Shown: piece by piece, positions 22,489 to 31,241 of the stretch
Position numbering within the stretch: position 1 is the first letter of the stretch
How the letters are laid out: each line of letters begins with the position of its first letter
Assembly: GCA_964553045.1 (NCBI GenBank)
Contig: CAZKJG010000001.1
Location: 150,231-214,230 of the forward strand
Reading direction: 5' to 3'
Length of the DNA stretch: 64,000 nt
From: JAWLEP01 sp964553045
Lineage (GTDB): Bacteria; Fermentibacterota; Fermentibacteria; Fermentibacterales; JCC-6
The notes under the pieces: model-generated
What the model was told of the DNA's origin: nothing
The model's database searches: none
What the model saw: the letters and a program-made list of their open reading frames with translations, nothing else
Made by a program: the position numbers and the translations under genes

Positions 22489-24036
22489 CTACTTGGCCTT
22501 GTTCCAGCTCAGGTAGAGGTCGGTGACCTCCTCGTGCGTTTCCAGCGAGAAGGCCCGGAACTCGTCCACCCGCAGCCGGTCGTCCTCGTGTATCTCCAGT
22601 TTGATTCCGCTGGAGCCGATCATGTGCTGCAGCCTGTGGCCCCCGTCCTCCAGCAGGTATGAGGCCATGTCGGGATGGATGGAGATAACCAGGTTGCGGT
22701 GCTTCTTCTTCAGAGACGCCCTCTCCAGGAACCGCTCCAGCATGGTGGCTGCGGAGATGGTAGAGAGCACCCTGCCACTGCCTCCGCAGTGGCTGCAGGG
22801 TTCCGACAACGACTGCATCAGGCTGGGGCGAACCCGCTTGCGCGTCATCTCCACCAGACCCAGGGGGCTCACCTGACAGGTCTTGGTGGGTGAGCGGTCC
22901 CGGCCCAGCTCGCTGCGAAGGGTGTTCAGGACCCTCTCCTTGTGCTCGGCGACATCCATGTCTATGAAGTCGATCACGATGATACCGCCCATATCCCGCA
23001 GCCGCAGCTGGCGGGCCACTTCCTTGGCGGCCTCCATGTTCACCTTCAGTATGGTCTTGTCCTGGTTCTTCTTGCCCACGTAGCGCTTGGTGTTCACGTC
23101 AATGGCCACCAGCGCCTCGGTGTGGTCTATCACCAGCGATCCGCCGCTCTTCAGCGGCACCTCCCGGGCCACGATCCTCCCTATCTCCTCCTCTATTCCG
23201 TAGTGGTCGAAGATGGGGGTCTTGCCCCGGTAGAGCTTTACCCTGCCCGCCAGGTCGGGCGCTATCCTCCTGAGGTAGTCCCGGGCCCGCTTCTTGATAT
23301 CTTTGTCGTCGGTGACGATCGAGCTTACGTTGGAGGTCAGGAGGTCGCGGAGTGTCATGGTGACCGCATCGCGCTCCTGATGCAGGAGTTCGGGAGCCTT
23401 GGCCCGCAGAGCCCGCCCCCCCACCTCCTTCCAGGTGCCGACTATCCGCTTGAGGTCGTCCTCCAGCGCCTGTTTGTCCTTGCCCATGGCGGCGGTTCTG
23501 GCGATTACCCCGTAGCCCTCCACCATTATGTCGCGCAGTATGCCCCTGATCCTGCCCCTCCGGCGGCGGTCGGCGATCTTCCGGGAGACACCGGCCACGG
23601 AATCCCCCGGCATGCTGACCACGTACCGCCCCGCGATGGAAATGCGGGTGCTGACCCGGGCGCCCTTGGTTCCTATGGGCTCCTTGGTAACCTGGACCAT
23701 TATTGTCTGGCCCTTCTTCAGGAGCTCCTCTATGGAGGCCGATGTGTCGGCAGCCGCCAGCGGCTTGCCGTCCACCAGGGACTGGGCGAACTTAGGGGAA
23801 TCGTTGACCCCGGTGCGGACATCGGAGACGTGCAGGAACGCGCTGCGTTCCAGCCCGATGTCCACGAACGCCGCCTGCATGCCCGGCAGGACGGCGTTCA
23901 CCCGCCCCAGGCAGATGTTGCCGACGATGCGCTTCTCGTCGGCCTTTTCCACTATCAGCTCCATGAGCCTCCTGTCCTCGAGGACCGCTATCCTCAGGAC
24001 CTCGGGGTGTGAATTGATGATGAAGTCAACCTTCAA
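22489..24036 (-). CDS. rng: Ribonuclease G/E family endoribonuclease
   Basis: 515 aa, the size of RNase G without the long RNase E tail. Features: the S1 domain (GNICLGRVNAVLPGMQAAFVDIG, FLHVSDV), the 5'-sensor/RNase H-like core (IGTKGARVSTRISIAGR, LVAIDVNTKRYVG), the catalytic aspartates in GGIIVIDFIDMD and the zinc-link CSHCGG. It cuts single-stranded A/U-rich RNA and matures 16S rRNA. The start is TTG at 24036 with AAGGAG about 11 nt upstream, overlapping the radical SAM gene by 11 nt. Pairing with rplU is a conserved order. Confidence 0.94.
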   Translation of the reverse strand: MKVDFIINSHPEVLRIAVLEDRRLMELIVEKADEKRIVGNICLGRVNAVLPGMQAAFVDIGLERSAFLHVSDVRTGVNDSPKFAQSLVDGKPLAAADTSASIEELLKKGQTIMVQVTKEPIGTKGARVSTRISIAGRYVVSMPGDSVAGVSRKIADRRRRGRIRGILRDIMVEGYGVIARTAAMGKDKQALEDDLKRIVGTWKEVGGRALRAKAPELLHQERDAVTMTLRDLLTSNVSSIVTDDKDIKKRARDYLRRIAPDLAGRVKLYRGKTPIFDHYGIEEEIGRIVAREVPLKSGGSLVIDHTEALVAIDVNTKRYVGKKNQDKTILKVNMEAAKEVARQLRLRDMGGIIVIDFIDMDVAEHKERVLNTLRSELGRDRSPTKTCQVSPLGLVEMTRKRVRPSLMQSLSEPCSHCGGSGRVLSTISAATMLERFLERASLKKKHRNLVISIHPDMASYLLEDGGHRLQHMIGSSGIKLEIHEDDRLRVDEFRAFSLETHEEVTDLYLSWNKAK

Positions 24037-26407
24037 GAGAGCTCATCTCCTTGCACTTGCCTGTGAGTGACACCAATGCGCCGCCCTCCTCCCTGGAGAG
24101 CAGCTCTATCCGTTCAACGGGAACTTCCAGTTCTCTTTCGGCTATCCCCGGCAGCCTGTCGGGCCGGGCGGAGCCGCGGCCGGGGTCCACGGTAACCACC
24201 AGGCAGTCGCCGTCCGAACGGGCGTCGATCACGCCGGGAACCCCTGTGAGCACTTCGGGGCCCGGAATGCCCTCGGCGGGACCGATCCTGTAGCGGGCCG
24301 CGTCCACCATATCGTCCGGAGGACCCGAATCCGGCTGCAGAGCACAGAAGGTTAATATATCAAAACCTTCGGGCACAGCCCCACCCAGCCGCCGGACCTC
24401 CTCGGGGGTTACCGGACGGGACACCTCTATGTCCAGAAGCTCCGCGGAGCTGGCAGCACCCAGGAACAGTGGCGGCCCGAAGTGCAGCCTGGGACGGCGA
24501 ACGTAACCCTTCGACCAGACAACCGGTATTCCCGCCCTTCGCACCGCCCTTCCCCACATGCGGACCGAGTCCAGATGGGAGGTCATACGGGCCAGGCCCG
24601 ACTTGCCCCAGACCAGTCTTACGATACCGACGGGCTCGACGGTTTCGGGCCGGGCACCGGAGGGCTCCGGCACGGTCTTCGAAGCCTCCACGGCTCCCCC
24701 GGTGCATGCGCCGCATCCCCTGCATCCTGCGCTGCGGCAGTCGGGCGTAGTCCCTCCCCGCCGGTAGCGTTCCCATTCCTGCAGCAGGTACCCGCGGCCC
24801 ACGCCCGTATCAACGAAGTCCCAGGGAAGCCGGGAGTCCGCCGGGCGAGGCGAGCGGACCCATTCCTCCAGCCCGGAGCCCGAGAGCAGGGGCTCCCACA
24901 CGTCCCAGCGGAAGCGGTCGCTCCAGGCGTCGTAGCGGGCACCCTCGGAAACCGCCCCCAGGAGCAGTTCACCGGCCTCATCGCCGCCCAGCGACAGAGC
25001 CGCCTCCACGAAGGCCACCCGGGGGTCGTTGTAGTGCACCGTCACCCCCCGACAGGCCTTTCTCACCAGCCTGATCCGCCTCCAGAGCTCCTCCACTGCC
25101 GGCTGGGCCGCCCACTGCAGGGGGGTGTGGGGCTTGGGGACGAAGGGCGAAAGGGCCAGGGTCACATCCCTGCGCTTCCTGCGCCCCCGCCTGCGGGCCA
25201 GGGCGGAGATCCTCCCCGCCAGGGAGGCTATTCCCCGCAGGTCACGTTCCTCCTCCAGCGGCAGCCCCACCATGAAGTAGAGCTTGACGCCCTTGGCCCC
25301 CAGCTCCAGGGCGCTGTCCACACCCTCCAGTATCTCCCCGTCGGATATGGGCTTGTTGATCCTGTTGCGGAGCTCCTCCGTTCCGGCCTCCGGAGCCATG
25401 GTCACCCTGCCCTGGATCAGCTCCCGCGAGCCCAGCCGGGTGATGGAGTCCGGCCGCAGGGAGGGGCGGGTGATTCTGGCCCCCAGCCTTTTCTGTAGGG
25501 GCTCCAGGGCTCTCTCCAGGCCCGCCACCCTGCTGTAGTCCGAGTAGGAGAGGGTCAGCAGGCCGGCCTTTTCCCATCCGGTGAAGTCCAGGGCCTGCTC
25601 CAGCAGCTCCATGACCTCGGAGGGCTCCCGCTCCCTCACCGGCCTGGTGGTGTGGCCGGCCTGGCAGAAACGGCACCCCCGGGTACAGCCCCTTGCCAGC
25701 TCCACAACCGCCCGGTCGTGGCTCACCCGGGAGTTGGGCACCACCTGACGCACCGGAGCCCACTCCCGGCGCAGCCGGTCCACCCGCTGAACCTCCACGG
25801 GGTCGCGGCCCAGGGCGGGCACCCAGACTCCCGGAATGGACGACGCCGCCTCTATGCGGTTTCTGCGCGGCCCGGCCTCCGACAGCGTGCCGAACAGGTC
25901 TTCGGCCACGGCCTCCGCCTCCCCCAGGAACACCACGTCGGCCATGGGACCTATGGGCACCGGGTTGGTCACTCCGCCTCCTCCCACCAGCACGATCGGG
26001 TCCTCCTCCCGCCGGCGGGCGGAAAGAAGCGACAGTCGAGCATGATGGAGCAGACGCAGGAAATTGGTGTAGAGGGCCTCCGCCGGAAGGCCGAAGGCTA
26101 CCACCCTGCTCTTCGATACCGGGTCGCCGGCCTCCAGGTCCACCCAGGGCAGGCGCCGTTCCTCCATCATGGAATCCAGGTCGGGGGCCGGCATGAACGC
26201 CCGGCGGACGTCGAAGCGTCCGGTTGACAGCAGGACGTGGCGCAGCACGGCCAGGCCGAAGTTGGACATGCCCAGCTCGTAGGTGTCCGGATAAACGAGT
26301 GTCACCCGGGGCGGGCCCGGACGGGCGGCCGCGCCCCACTCGCCCCCCGTGTACTGCTGCGGCCTGCGAAGGAGGTGGAGCAGGCCCTCGTAGGGGTGGC
26401 GCCTCAC
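24026..26407 (-). CDS. TIGR03960-like radical SAM protein fused to DUF2344
   Basis: 793 aa. The N-terminal B12-binding-like region (VTLVYPDTYELGMSNFGL) precedes a radical SAM core with ELARGCTRGCRFCQAGHTTR, whose CxxxCxxC cysteines would hold the 4Fe-4S cluster and cleave SAM. A TRAM-like linker includes CRSAGCRGCGACTGG, a second cysteine cluster. The last 220 residues are DUF2344/TIGR03936 (RLVWGKSGLARMTSHLDSVRMWGRAVRRAG). This fused protein is commonly next to rng and rplU, as here, but its substrate is unknown. GTG at 26407 overlaps the upstream stop as GTGA; longer in-frame sequence upstream is not conserved in character. Confidence 0.88.
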   Translation of the reverse strand: MRRHPYEGLLHLLRRPQQYTGGEWGAAARPGPPRVTLVYPDTYELGMSNFGLAVLRHVLLSTGRFDVRRAFMPAPDLDSMMEERRLPWVDLEAGDPVSKSRVVAFGLPAEALYTNFLRLLHHARLSLLSARRREEDPIVLVGGGGVTNPVPIGPMADVVFLGEAEAVAEDLFGTLSEAGPRRNRIEAASSIPGVWVPALGRDPVEVQRVDRLRREWAPVRQVVPNSRVSHDRAVVELARGCTRGCRFCQAGHTTRPVREREPSEVMELLEQALDFTGWEKAGLLTLSYSDYSRVAGLERALEPLQKRLGARITRPSLRPDSITRLGSRELIQGRVTMAPEAGTEELRNRINKPISDGEILEGVDSALELGAKGVKLYFMVGLPLEEERDLRGIASLAGRISALARRRGRRKRRDVTLALSPFVPKPHTPLQWAAQPAVEELWRRIRLVRKACRGVTVHYNDPRVAFVEAALSLGGDEAGELLLGAVSEGARYDAWSDRFRWDVWEPLLSGSGLEEWVRSPRPADSRLPWDFVDTGVGRGYLLQEWERYRRGGTTPDCRSAGCRGCGACTGGAVEASKTVPEPSGARPETVEPVGIVRLVWGKSGLARMTSHLDSVRMWGRAVRRAGIPVVWSKGYVRRPRLHFGPPLFLGAASSAELLDIEVSRPVTPEEVRRLGGAVPEGFDILTFCALQPDSGPPDDMVDAARYRIGPAEGIPGPEVLTGVPGVIDARSDGDCLVVTVDPGRGSARPDRLPGIAERELEVPVERIELLSREEGGALVSLTGKCKEMSSLEG

Positions 26408-26946
26408 AGGGCGCCGCGTAGCGCCGCTTCTCCCACCGAGACCCTCTGGGATACCCGGTTCCCCAGCAGGCCCTCGCTGCGGCTGCGGGTTACCGATACG
26501 GCGCCGGCCATCTCCAGGGCCTCGCCCCGCGGTGTCTCGAAGGGGTAGCCGGTGAGCCACAGGACGGAGACGTCAAGGCCCAGCACGGGGTATCCGGCCT
26601 CCGAGAGCAGTGAGAGCCACACCTCTGATAGGGTATCGTCGAGGTTGTGCACCCGCACCGGAACCCAGACCATGTCCCCGCCGGCAAGCCTCCCGACACC
26701 GTCGTCCAGCATGGTGAGCGTGTGCTTGTTCGGGTTGACGATGTCCTCGTATCGGCGGAGCATCGCCTCTGCGCGGGATGCATCCAGGTCAGTCGACGTC
26801 CGCACCTGCCAGAGGGTGAATCTAAGCAGCTCTTCCGGAGCGCTCTCGGGCATGGTCTCCCTCAGGGCCTGCAGTGCGGTTATGGCCTCCGGGTCCGCCG
26901 CCCTGAGCGCGACCGCGGCCGTATGGAGCACGCCCTCTCCGCTCAT
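26404..26946 (-). CDS. Hypothetical protein between purQ and the radical SAM gene
   Basis: 180 aa, no signal peptide and no family that I recognise. The first 75 residues look helical (LHTAAVALRAADPEAITALQALRET, RAEAMLRRYEDIVNPN) and the rest beta-rich (GGDMVWVPVRVHNLDDTLSEVWLSLL, YPVLGLDVSVLWLTGYPFETP). ATG at 26946 overlaps the purQ stop (ATGA), and its stop overlaps the radical SAM start (GTGA), so it is tightly coupled on both sides. It is not PurS, which is about 80 aa with a different pattern. Confidence 0.7.
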   Translation of the reverse strand: MSGEGVLHTAAVALRAADPEAITALQALRETMPESAPEELLRFTLWQVRTSTDLDASRAEAMLRRYEDIVNPNKHTLTMLDDGVGRLAGGDMVWVPVRVHNLDDTLSEVWLSLLSEAGYPVLGLDVSVLWLTGYPFETPRGEALEMAGAVSVTRSRSEGLLGNRVSQRVSVGEAALRGAL

Positions 26947-27761
26947 CGGCCAACCTCCAGCCATTCGGCCAGGCCCCTGAAGAAGAGGATTCCGGGGCCG
27001 GGGGCCTCCAGCAGCCCGCGGCCGGACAGACCCCGCCTCCTGTCTCCCCATTCTCCGGGCAGGGCCGGAGGAACCTGCCACAGCCAGGCCGCCCGCTCGG
27101 GATGGGGCATCATGGCCAGCGCGGTGCCGCCGCTTCCCACCATGCCCGCCATGTCCAGAAACGAACCGTTGGGGTTGTGGGGGTAGCCGCCGGCCTCCGT
27201 CCCTTCGGGCCGGCAGTACGACAGGCCACGGCAAGCGGAGGCCCTCTCCATGTCTTCGGCGCACAGAAGGAACCGCCCTTCGGCGTGGGCGATGGGAAGG
27301 GGAACGGGATCATCGCCCATAGCGCAGAGCCAGGGGCAGTCGCCGCCGGCCCCGCGGTCCCGGCGCACGTGGACCCACGCGCTGAGGTAGCCGCTGCGGC
27401 CGTGTATCATGTTCGAACCCAGGGCGGCCTGCACCCGGCCCGGCTTCCAGCCGGGCACCAGACCGCTCTCGAGGAGTATCTGGGCCCCGTTGCAGATCCC
27501 CAGCACCGGAGTCCCGGAACCCGCGGCCTCCGCCACGGCTTCCATGATCCTCTCCTTGGCCGCGACCGCGCCGGCCCTGATCCTGTCCTGGAAGGAGAAT
27601 CCGCCCGGGAGGACGAAGGCGTCCGCCTCCGCCAGCATGTCCGGACAGTTCCACCTGACCACTCGGGAGTCCATGCCCGCGGCCTCTACCGCGGCGGCCG
27701 TCTCCCGCTCGCAGTTGGAACCGGGAAACTGCAGCACGGCTACGCTGGGCCGGTCAGCCAT
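26943..27761 (-). CDS. purQ: Phosphoribosylformylglycinamidine synthase, glutaminase subunit
   Basis: 272 aa, longer than the usual 220-230 aa form. Class I glutaminase: the nucleophile Cys in GTPVLGICNGAQILLESG, the His/Glu pair in MMPHPERAAW, and FVLPGGFSFQDRIRAGAVAA. It releases ammonia from glutamine for PurL in the fourth step of purine synthesis. Its start overlaps the purL stop by 8 nt. Confidence 0.95.
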   Translation of the reverse strand: MADRPSVAVLQFPGSNCERETAAAVEAAGMDSRVVRWNCPDMLAEADAFVLPGGFSFQDRIRAGAVAAKERIMEAVAEAAGSGTPVLGICNGAQILLESGLVPGWKPGRVQAALGSNMIHGRSGYLSAWVHVRRDRGAGGDCPWLCAMGDDPVPLPIAHAEGRFLLCAEDMERASACRGLSYCRPEGTEAGGYPHNPNGSFLDMAGMVGSGGTALAMMPHPERAAWLWQVPPALPGEWGDRRRGLSGRGLLEAPGPGILFFRGLAEWLEVGR

Positions 27762-30045
27762 CTACTCCCTCCTCCCTCCATACGACCCTGTGAAGAAGCC
27801 GCTGCCGCTCCTCGGCCGGACCGGTCAGGTCCAGCTTCCAGCCGCTGCAGGAGACCGAGAGGCCGGAGGATACCTCACCGATGGCCAGGCATATGTCTTC
27901 GGGGATCTCCAGCCCCTCCAGCCGCCCGGCGTCCAGCTCCAGCAGGTACCCGGGTGTCTCGCCGAAGAGCAGCAGGGGGTCGTCTTCCCACTCCAGGGTG
28001 ACCCCCAGATCCGTGGCGCCCCGGGTGGCCAGCGCCATCTCGGCCGCGCAGACCAGCAGGCCGCCCTCGGATACGTCGTGGCAGGCCAGCACGGCTCCGG
28101 TGGCTATCATGTCCAGGACCAGCCGCGCCATCCTCCGCTCCAGGCCGCCCCTGAAAGCGGGCGGCCTGCCGCCGCAGCCTCCGCCCAGCACCCGCTGGTA
28201 GAGGCTCCCGCCGATCTCCCGTCTTCGGGGGCCAACCAGCAGAAGGGGGTTGCCCGCCCCCTTCAGGGAGATGTCCACGGCGTCGGTGACCCGGGAGAGC
28301 CTTCCGAATGCGGCCACCACCGGAGAAGGCGGAATCGCCTTTCCCCGGGGCGACTGGTTGTAGAAGCTAACGTTGCCCGAGACCACCGGAAGCGGGCCAT
28401 CGTCCCGCATGCCCAGGCTGGAGCATGCCTCGGCGATACCCTCGACTCCCTGCGTGAACTGCCAGAATACCTCGGGGTCCTCCGGACTTCCGTAGTTCAG
28501 GCAGTCGGTGACGGCTATGGGGGTGGCGCCGGTGGCCACCAGGTTCCTCACGGCCTCGCCCACGGCGTGGGCCCCTCCGGCCCTGGGGTCCAGCCGGCCG
28601 AACCAGGGATTGCCGTCCACCGATACTGCGAGGCCGACGGGACAGCCTCGCACCGGACGCACCACCACCGCGTCGGCCTCCCCCGGCCTGAGGTGGGTGG
28701 CGCCCTGCACCTCGCTGTCGTAGTAGCTCCACACCGGGTGTCTGGAGGCCCCCGGCACGGAGACCAGCAGCCTTTCCAGGTCGGCCGCAGGGTCGCACTC
28801 CGGCAGCTCCGGGGCCGGCTCGGGACCGCCCGCCGGCCGGGCCGGACGCCGGTACTCCACTCCCTCGGTGATGGAGGAGACCGGAGCGCAGGCCACCTCC
28901 GTCCCCCCCATGGTCACCCGGTAGTCGGGGCTTTCGACAAAGCGCCCCACCACGGCCGCGCCGGCGCCGGGGTAGAGCCGGGGCAGCTCCCAGTCCACGT
29001 TGTATATCCGCAGTACCTCATCCGCAACCGATTCCGGAACCGCAAGCCCGTAGCGCTCCTGGGTCTCGGCGCAGGCGATCACCTCGGGTGGCAGGCCCTC
29101 CACCGCCACCGGAACGCTGTCCAGGTCCAGCTCCATGCCCAAACCCCCGTGAGCGGCCATCTCGCTGGAAACGCAGGCCAGCCCCCCGGCGCCGAGATCC
29201 TTGAAGCCGAAGCTGACGTTCCGGGAATGCAGGAGGTCCTGCGCCGCCAGGTTGGCCTCGGTCAGAACCCTCTTGAGGAAGGGGTCGGCAACCTGGACCG
29301 CTCCCTTGTCCGCCTCCTCCTCCAGGTCGGCGGAGGCGAAGGTGGCCCCTCCGAATCCGGTGTCGTCGGTCGGCTTGCCGGCCAGTATCAGGACGTAGGG
29401 CTCCCCCAGCGCCTCCTGCGGGACGTAGCTGTGGACGATCCTGCTCTCATCGGCCATTCCCACGGCCACTACGTTCACCAGGCAGTTCTCGTCGTAGCCT
29501 CCGTCGAAGACGGTATCGCCCCCCAGATTGGGCACTCCCAGAGCGTTGCCGTAGCGCCATATGCCCTGCACCACGCCCCGGGCCACGGACCGCGCCTTCG
29601 CGCCGCCGGGCCCCAGCGGGTCGCCGAAGCGCAGGGCGTCCAGCACTCCCACCACGCTGGCTCCCATGCAGTAGACGTCCCTGACTATTCCGCCCACTCC
29701 GGTGGCGGCACCCTCCTCCGGCAGAACCTGCGAGGGGTGGTTGTGGCTCTCGTGTGCCACGACCAGGGCGTAGTCTCTGCCCTGGTGGGAGCAGAACCGC
29801 ACCACGCCTGCGTCCTCTCCGGGCCCAATCAGCACGTCCCCACCGGTAGTGGGAAGGCCGCGGAGCACCGGCCGGGAGCTCTTGTAGGAGCAGTGCTCGC
29901 TCCACATGGTGTCGAAGAGGTGCAGTTCCAGTGGAGTCGGCACCCGGCCGACGAAGCCGGCCAGCTTCAGGGCCTCCCGCAGGCTCATGGACAGACCGCG
30001 GGAGCGTATCTCCCGCTCCAGAGCGCGCTGAAGCTCTTCGCTCAC
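27754..30045 (-). CDS. purL: Phosphoribosylformylglycinamidine synthase subunit PurL (small type)
   Basis: 763 aa, the small form that needs PurS and PurQ as separate subunits. Marks: DTMWSEHCSYKSSRPVL, the Mg/ATP motif GPGEDAGVVRF, AHESHNHPSQVLPEEGAATGVGGIVRD, and the repeated second half with DCLNYGSPEDPEVFWQF, GNVSFYNQS and ACHDVSEGGL. It makes formylglycinamidine ribonucleotide from FGAR, ATP and ammonia. GTG at 30045 overlaps the stop of the GAF-domain gene (GTGA). No purS lies next to it. Confidence 0.96.
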   Translation of the reverse strand: MSEELQRALEREIRSRGLSMSLREALKLAGFVGRVPTPLELHLFDTMWSEHCSYKSSRPVLRGLPTTGGDVLIGPGEDAGVVRFCSHQGRDYALVVAHESHNHPSQVLPEEGAATGVGGIVRDVYCMGASVVGVLDALRFGDPLGPGGAKARSVARGVVQGIWRYGNALGVPNLGGDTVFDGGYDENCLVNVVAVGMADESRIVHSYVPQEALGEPYVLILAGKPTDDTGFGGATFASADLEEEADKGAVQVADPFLKRVLTEANLAAQDLLHSRNVSFGFKDLGAGGLACVSSEMAAHGGLGMELDLDSVPVAVEGLPPEVIACAETQERYGLAVPESVADEVLRIYNVDWELPRLYPGAGAAVVGRFVESPDYRVTMGGTEVACAPVSSITEGVEYRRPARPAGGPEPAPELPECDPAADLERLLVSVPGASRHPVWSYYDSEVQGATHLRPGEADAVVVRPVRGCPVGLAVSVDGNPWFGRLDPRAGGAHAVGEAVRNLVATGATPIAVTDCLNYGSPEDPEVFWQFTQGVEGIAEACSSLGMRDDGPLPVVSGNVSFYNQSPRGKAIPPSPVVAAFGRLSRVTDAVDISLKGAGNPLLLVGPRRREIGGSLYQRVLGGGCGGRPPAFRGGLERRMARLVLDMIATGAVLACHDVSEGGLLVCAAEMALATRGATDLGVTLEWEDDPLLLFGETPGYLLELDAGRLEGLEIPEDICLAIGEVSSGLSVSCSGWKLDLTGPAEERQRLLHRVVWREEGVDG

Positions 30046-31208
30046 GCCTCGGGCTCCTCCTCGGCGCCTTTGAACCTGGAGAACTCCTTGGCCTCGAGCG
30101 ACTGCAGGACCCCTTCGGGCCCCATGGAGGAACCGGCCTCCACGTAGAAGTGCCGGATCATGATGTCGCCCGGGCATTCACCGGAGTCGTTCTCCAGCTC
30201 CACCATATCTTCGCCCAGCCTGGTCACCACGTTCTCCAGGCCCTCCCGGTCGGTGCCGGGCAGCAGCAGGACGACGGAGTCGCGGCGGGTCCTCACGCCA
30301 ATGTCGATGTTGCGCATGGTGGCCTTCAGATGGGACACGCACATCAGCATCACCTCACGGGACAGGAAGCGGTTTTTGCAGGCGGCCTTGGGGAAGCGCA
30401 GCTCCACAACCGACAGGGGGCTGCCGAAACGGCGCACCCTCTCCAGCTCGGAGTCCAGCCTGTTCTCCAGCGTGGATGCCGTGGGGAGTCCGGTCTCCCC
30501 GTCGAGATCGGCGGCCGATACGAACCTGTCCAGCAGCCTGATGTTCTCCAGCGAGGCGGCCCCTATGGCGGATACCGCGCGGAGCCTCTCCCTGGCAAGG
30601 GCGTCGCCGGAGGACACGTCGTTCATGCATATGACCCCGTACAGGACGCCCTGCCCGGACATGGGAGCCACCAGGTCGGGTATGTAGTCCCCCAGGGCGG
30701 TGGCCTCCAGCTGACGCTTCACCAGTGCGCTCTGGTCTTCGAAGTCACCCCTGGTCATGAGCTTGCCGGTCTCGGCTGCGAATCCGATATGCCCTTCGCC
30801 GACCTTCAGCGAAAGCGGCTGCTGAAGCCTTTCCTCCAGCCCGCTGGCGGAGATAAGACCCAGTCTCTGGCCGGATTTGTCGGCCAGGAATACGGCTATC
30901 TTGTCACAGTCCGTGAGCCTGTTGAGCGCCGTGGTGAGCATCTTTGCGAACTCGTCGGGGCTCCTGGCCCAGAGTATCTGCTTCACCAGCTCGGGGAAGA
31001 GAACGGCCAGATCGCGCTGACGCTTCACGGTGCTCTCCATGGTCTTTATTCGAACGCCCATCTCGCGGTTCTCATGCTCGACCTCGGCCAGGTTCGCGTT
31101 GAGCTGCTCGGCTCTTCTGTGCTGCTCCTGAACGCTCTTCTCCTTTATCAGCATTCCCAGCAGCAGGCCCAGGCCGGCTCCCACGACCAGGCCTATCACA
31201 ACGAACAT
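30042..31208 (-). CDS. Membrane-anchored GAF protein with degenerate GGDEF domain
   Basis: 388 aa. One N-terminal helix (MFVVIGLVVGAGLGLLLGMLI), a coiled coil to about residue 65, a GAF domain (about 75-225; CDKIAVFLADKSGQRLGLISASG, LVAPMSGQGVLYGVICMND) and a GGDEF-fold domain (about 230-375). The last starts GETGLPTASTLENRLDSELERVRR like a diguanylate cyclase, but the active-site loop RxGGDEF is replaced by RTRRDSVVLLLP. It should not make cyclic-di-GMP; a sensor or scaffold role is likely. It sits between purB and purL, coupled to purL by GTGA. Confidence 0.82.
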   Translation of the reverse strand: MFVVIGLVVGAGLGLLLGMLIKEKSVQEQHRRAEQLNANLAEVEHENREMGVRIKTMESTVKRQRDLAVLFPELVKQILWARSPDEFAKMLTTALNRLTDCDKIAVFLADKSGQRLGLISASGLEERLQQPLSLKVGEGHIGFAAETGKLMTRGDFEDQSALVKRQLEATALGDYIPDLVAPMSGQGVLYGVICMNDVSSGDALARERLRAVSAIGAASLENIRLLDRFVSAADLDGETGLPTASTLENRLDSELERVRRFGSPLSVVELRFPKAACKNRFLSREVMLMCVSHLKATMRNIDIGVRTRRDSVVLLLPGTDREGLENVVTRLGEDMVELENDSGECPGDIMIRHFYVEAGSSMGPEGVLQSLEAKEFSRFKGAEEEPEA

Positions 31209-31241
31209 AGCTCCCCCCTTCCCCCATGGAATTCCATGCCC

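Noticed and set aside
26408..26560. Upstream extension of the radical SAM frame
   Set aside because: Overlaps the 180-aa gene in another frame and is Arg/Gly/Pro-rich; the GTGA start at 26407 is better.
30042..31208. Active diguanylate cyclase
   Set aside because: The GGDEF loop is replaced by RRDSV, so catalysis is not expected.
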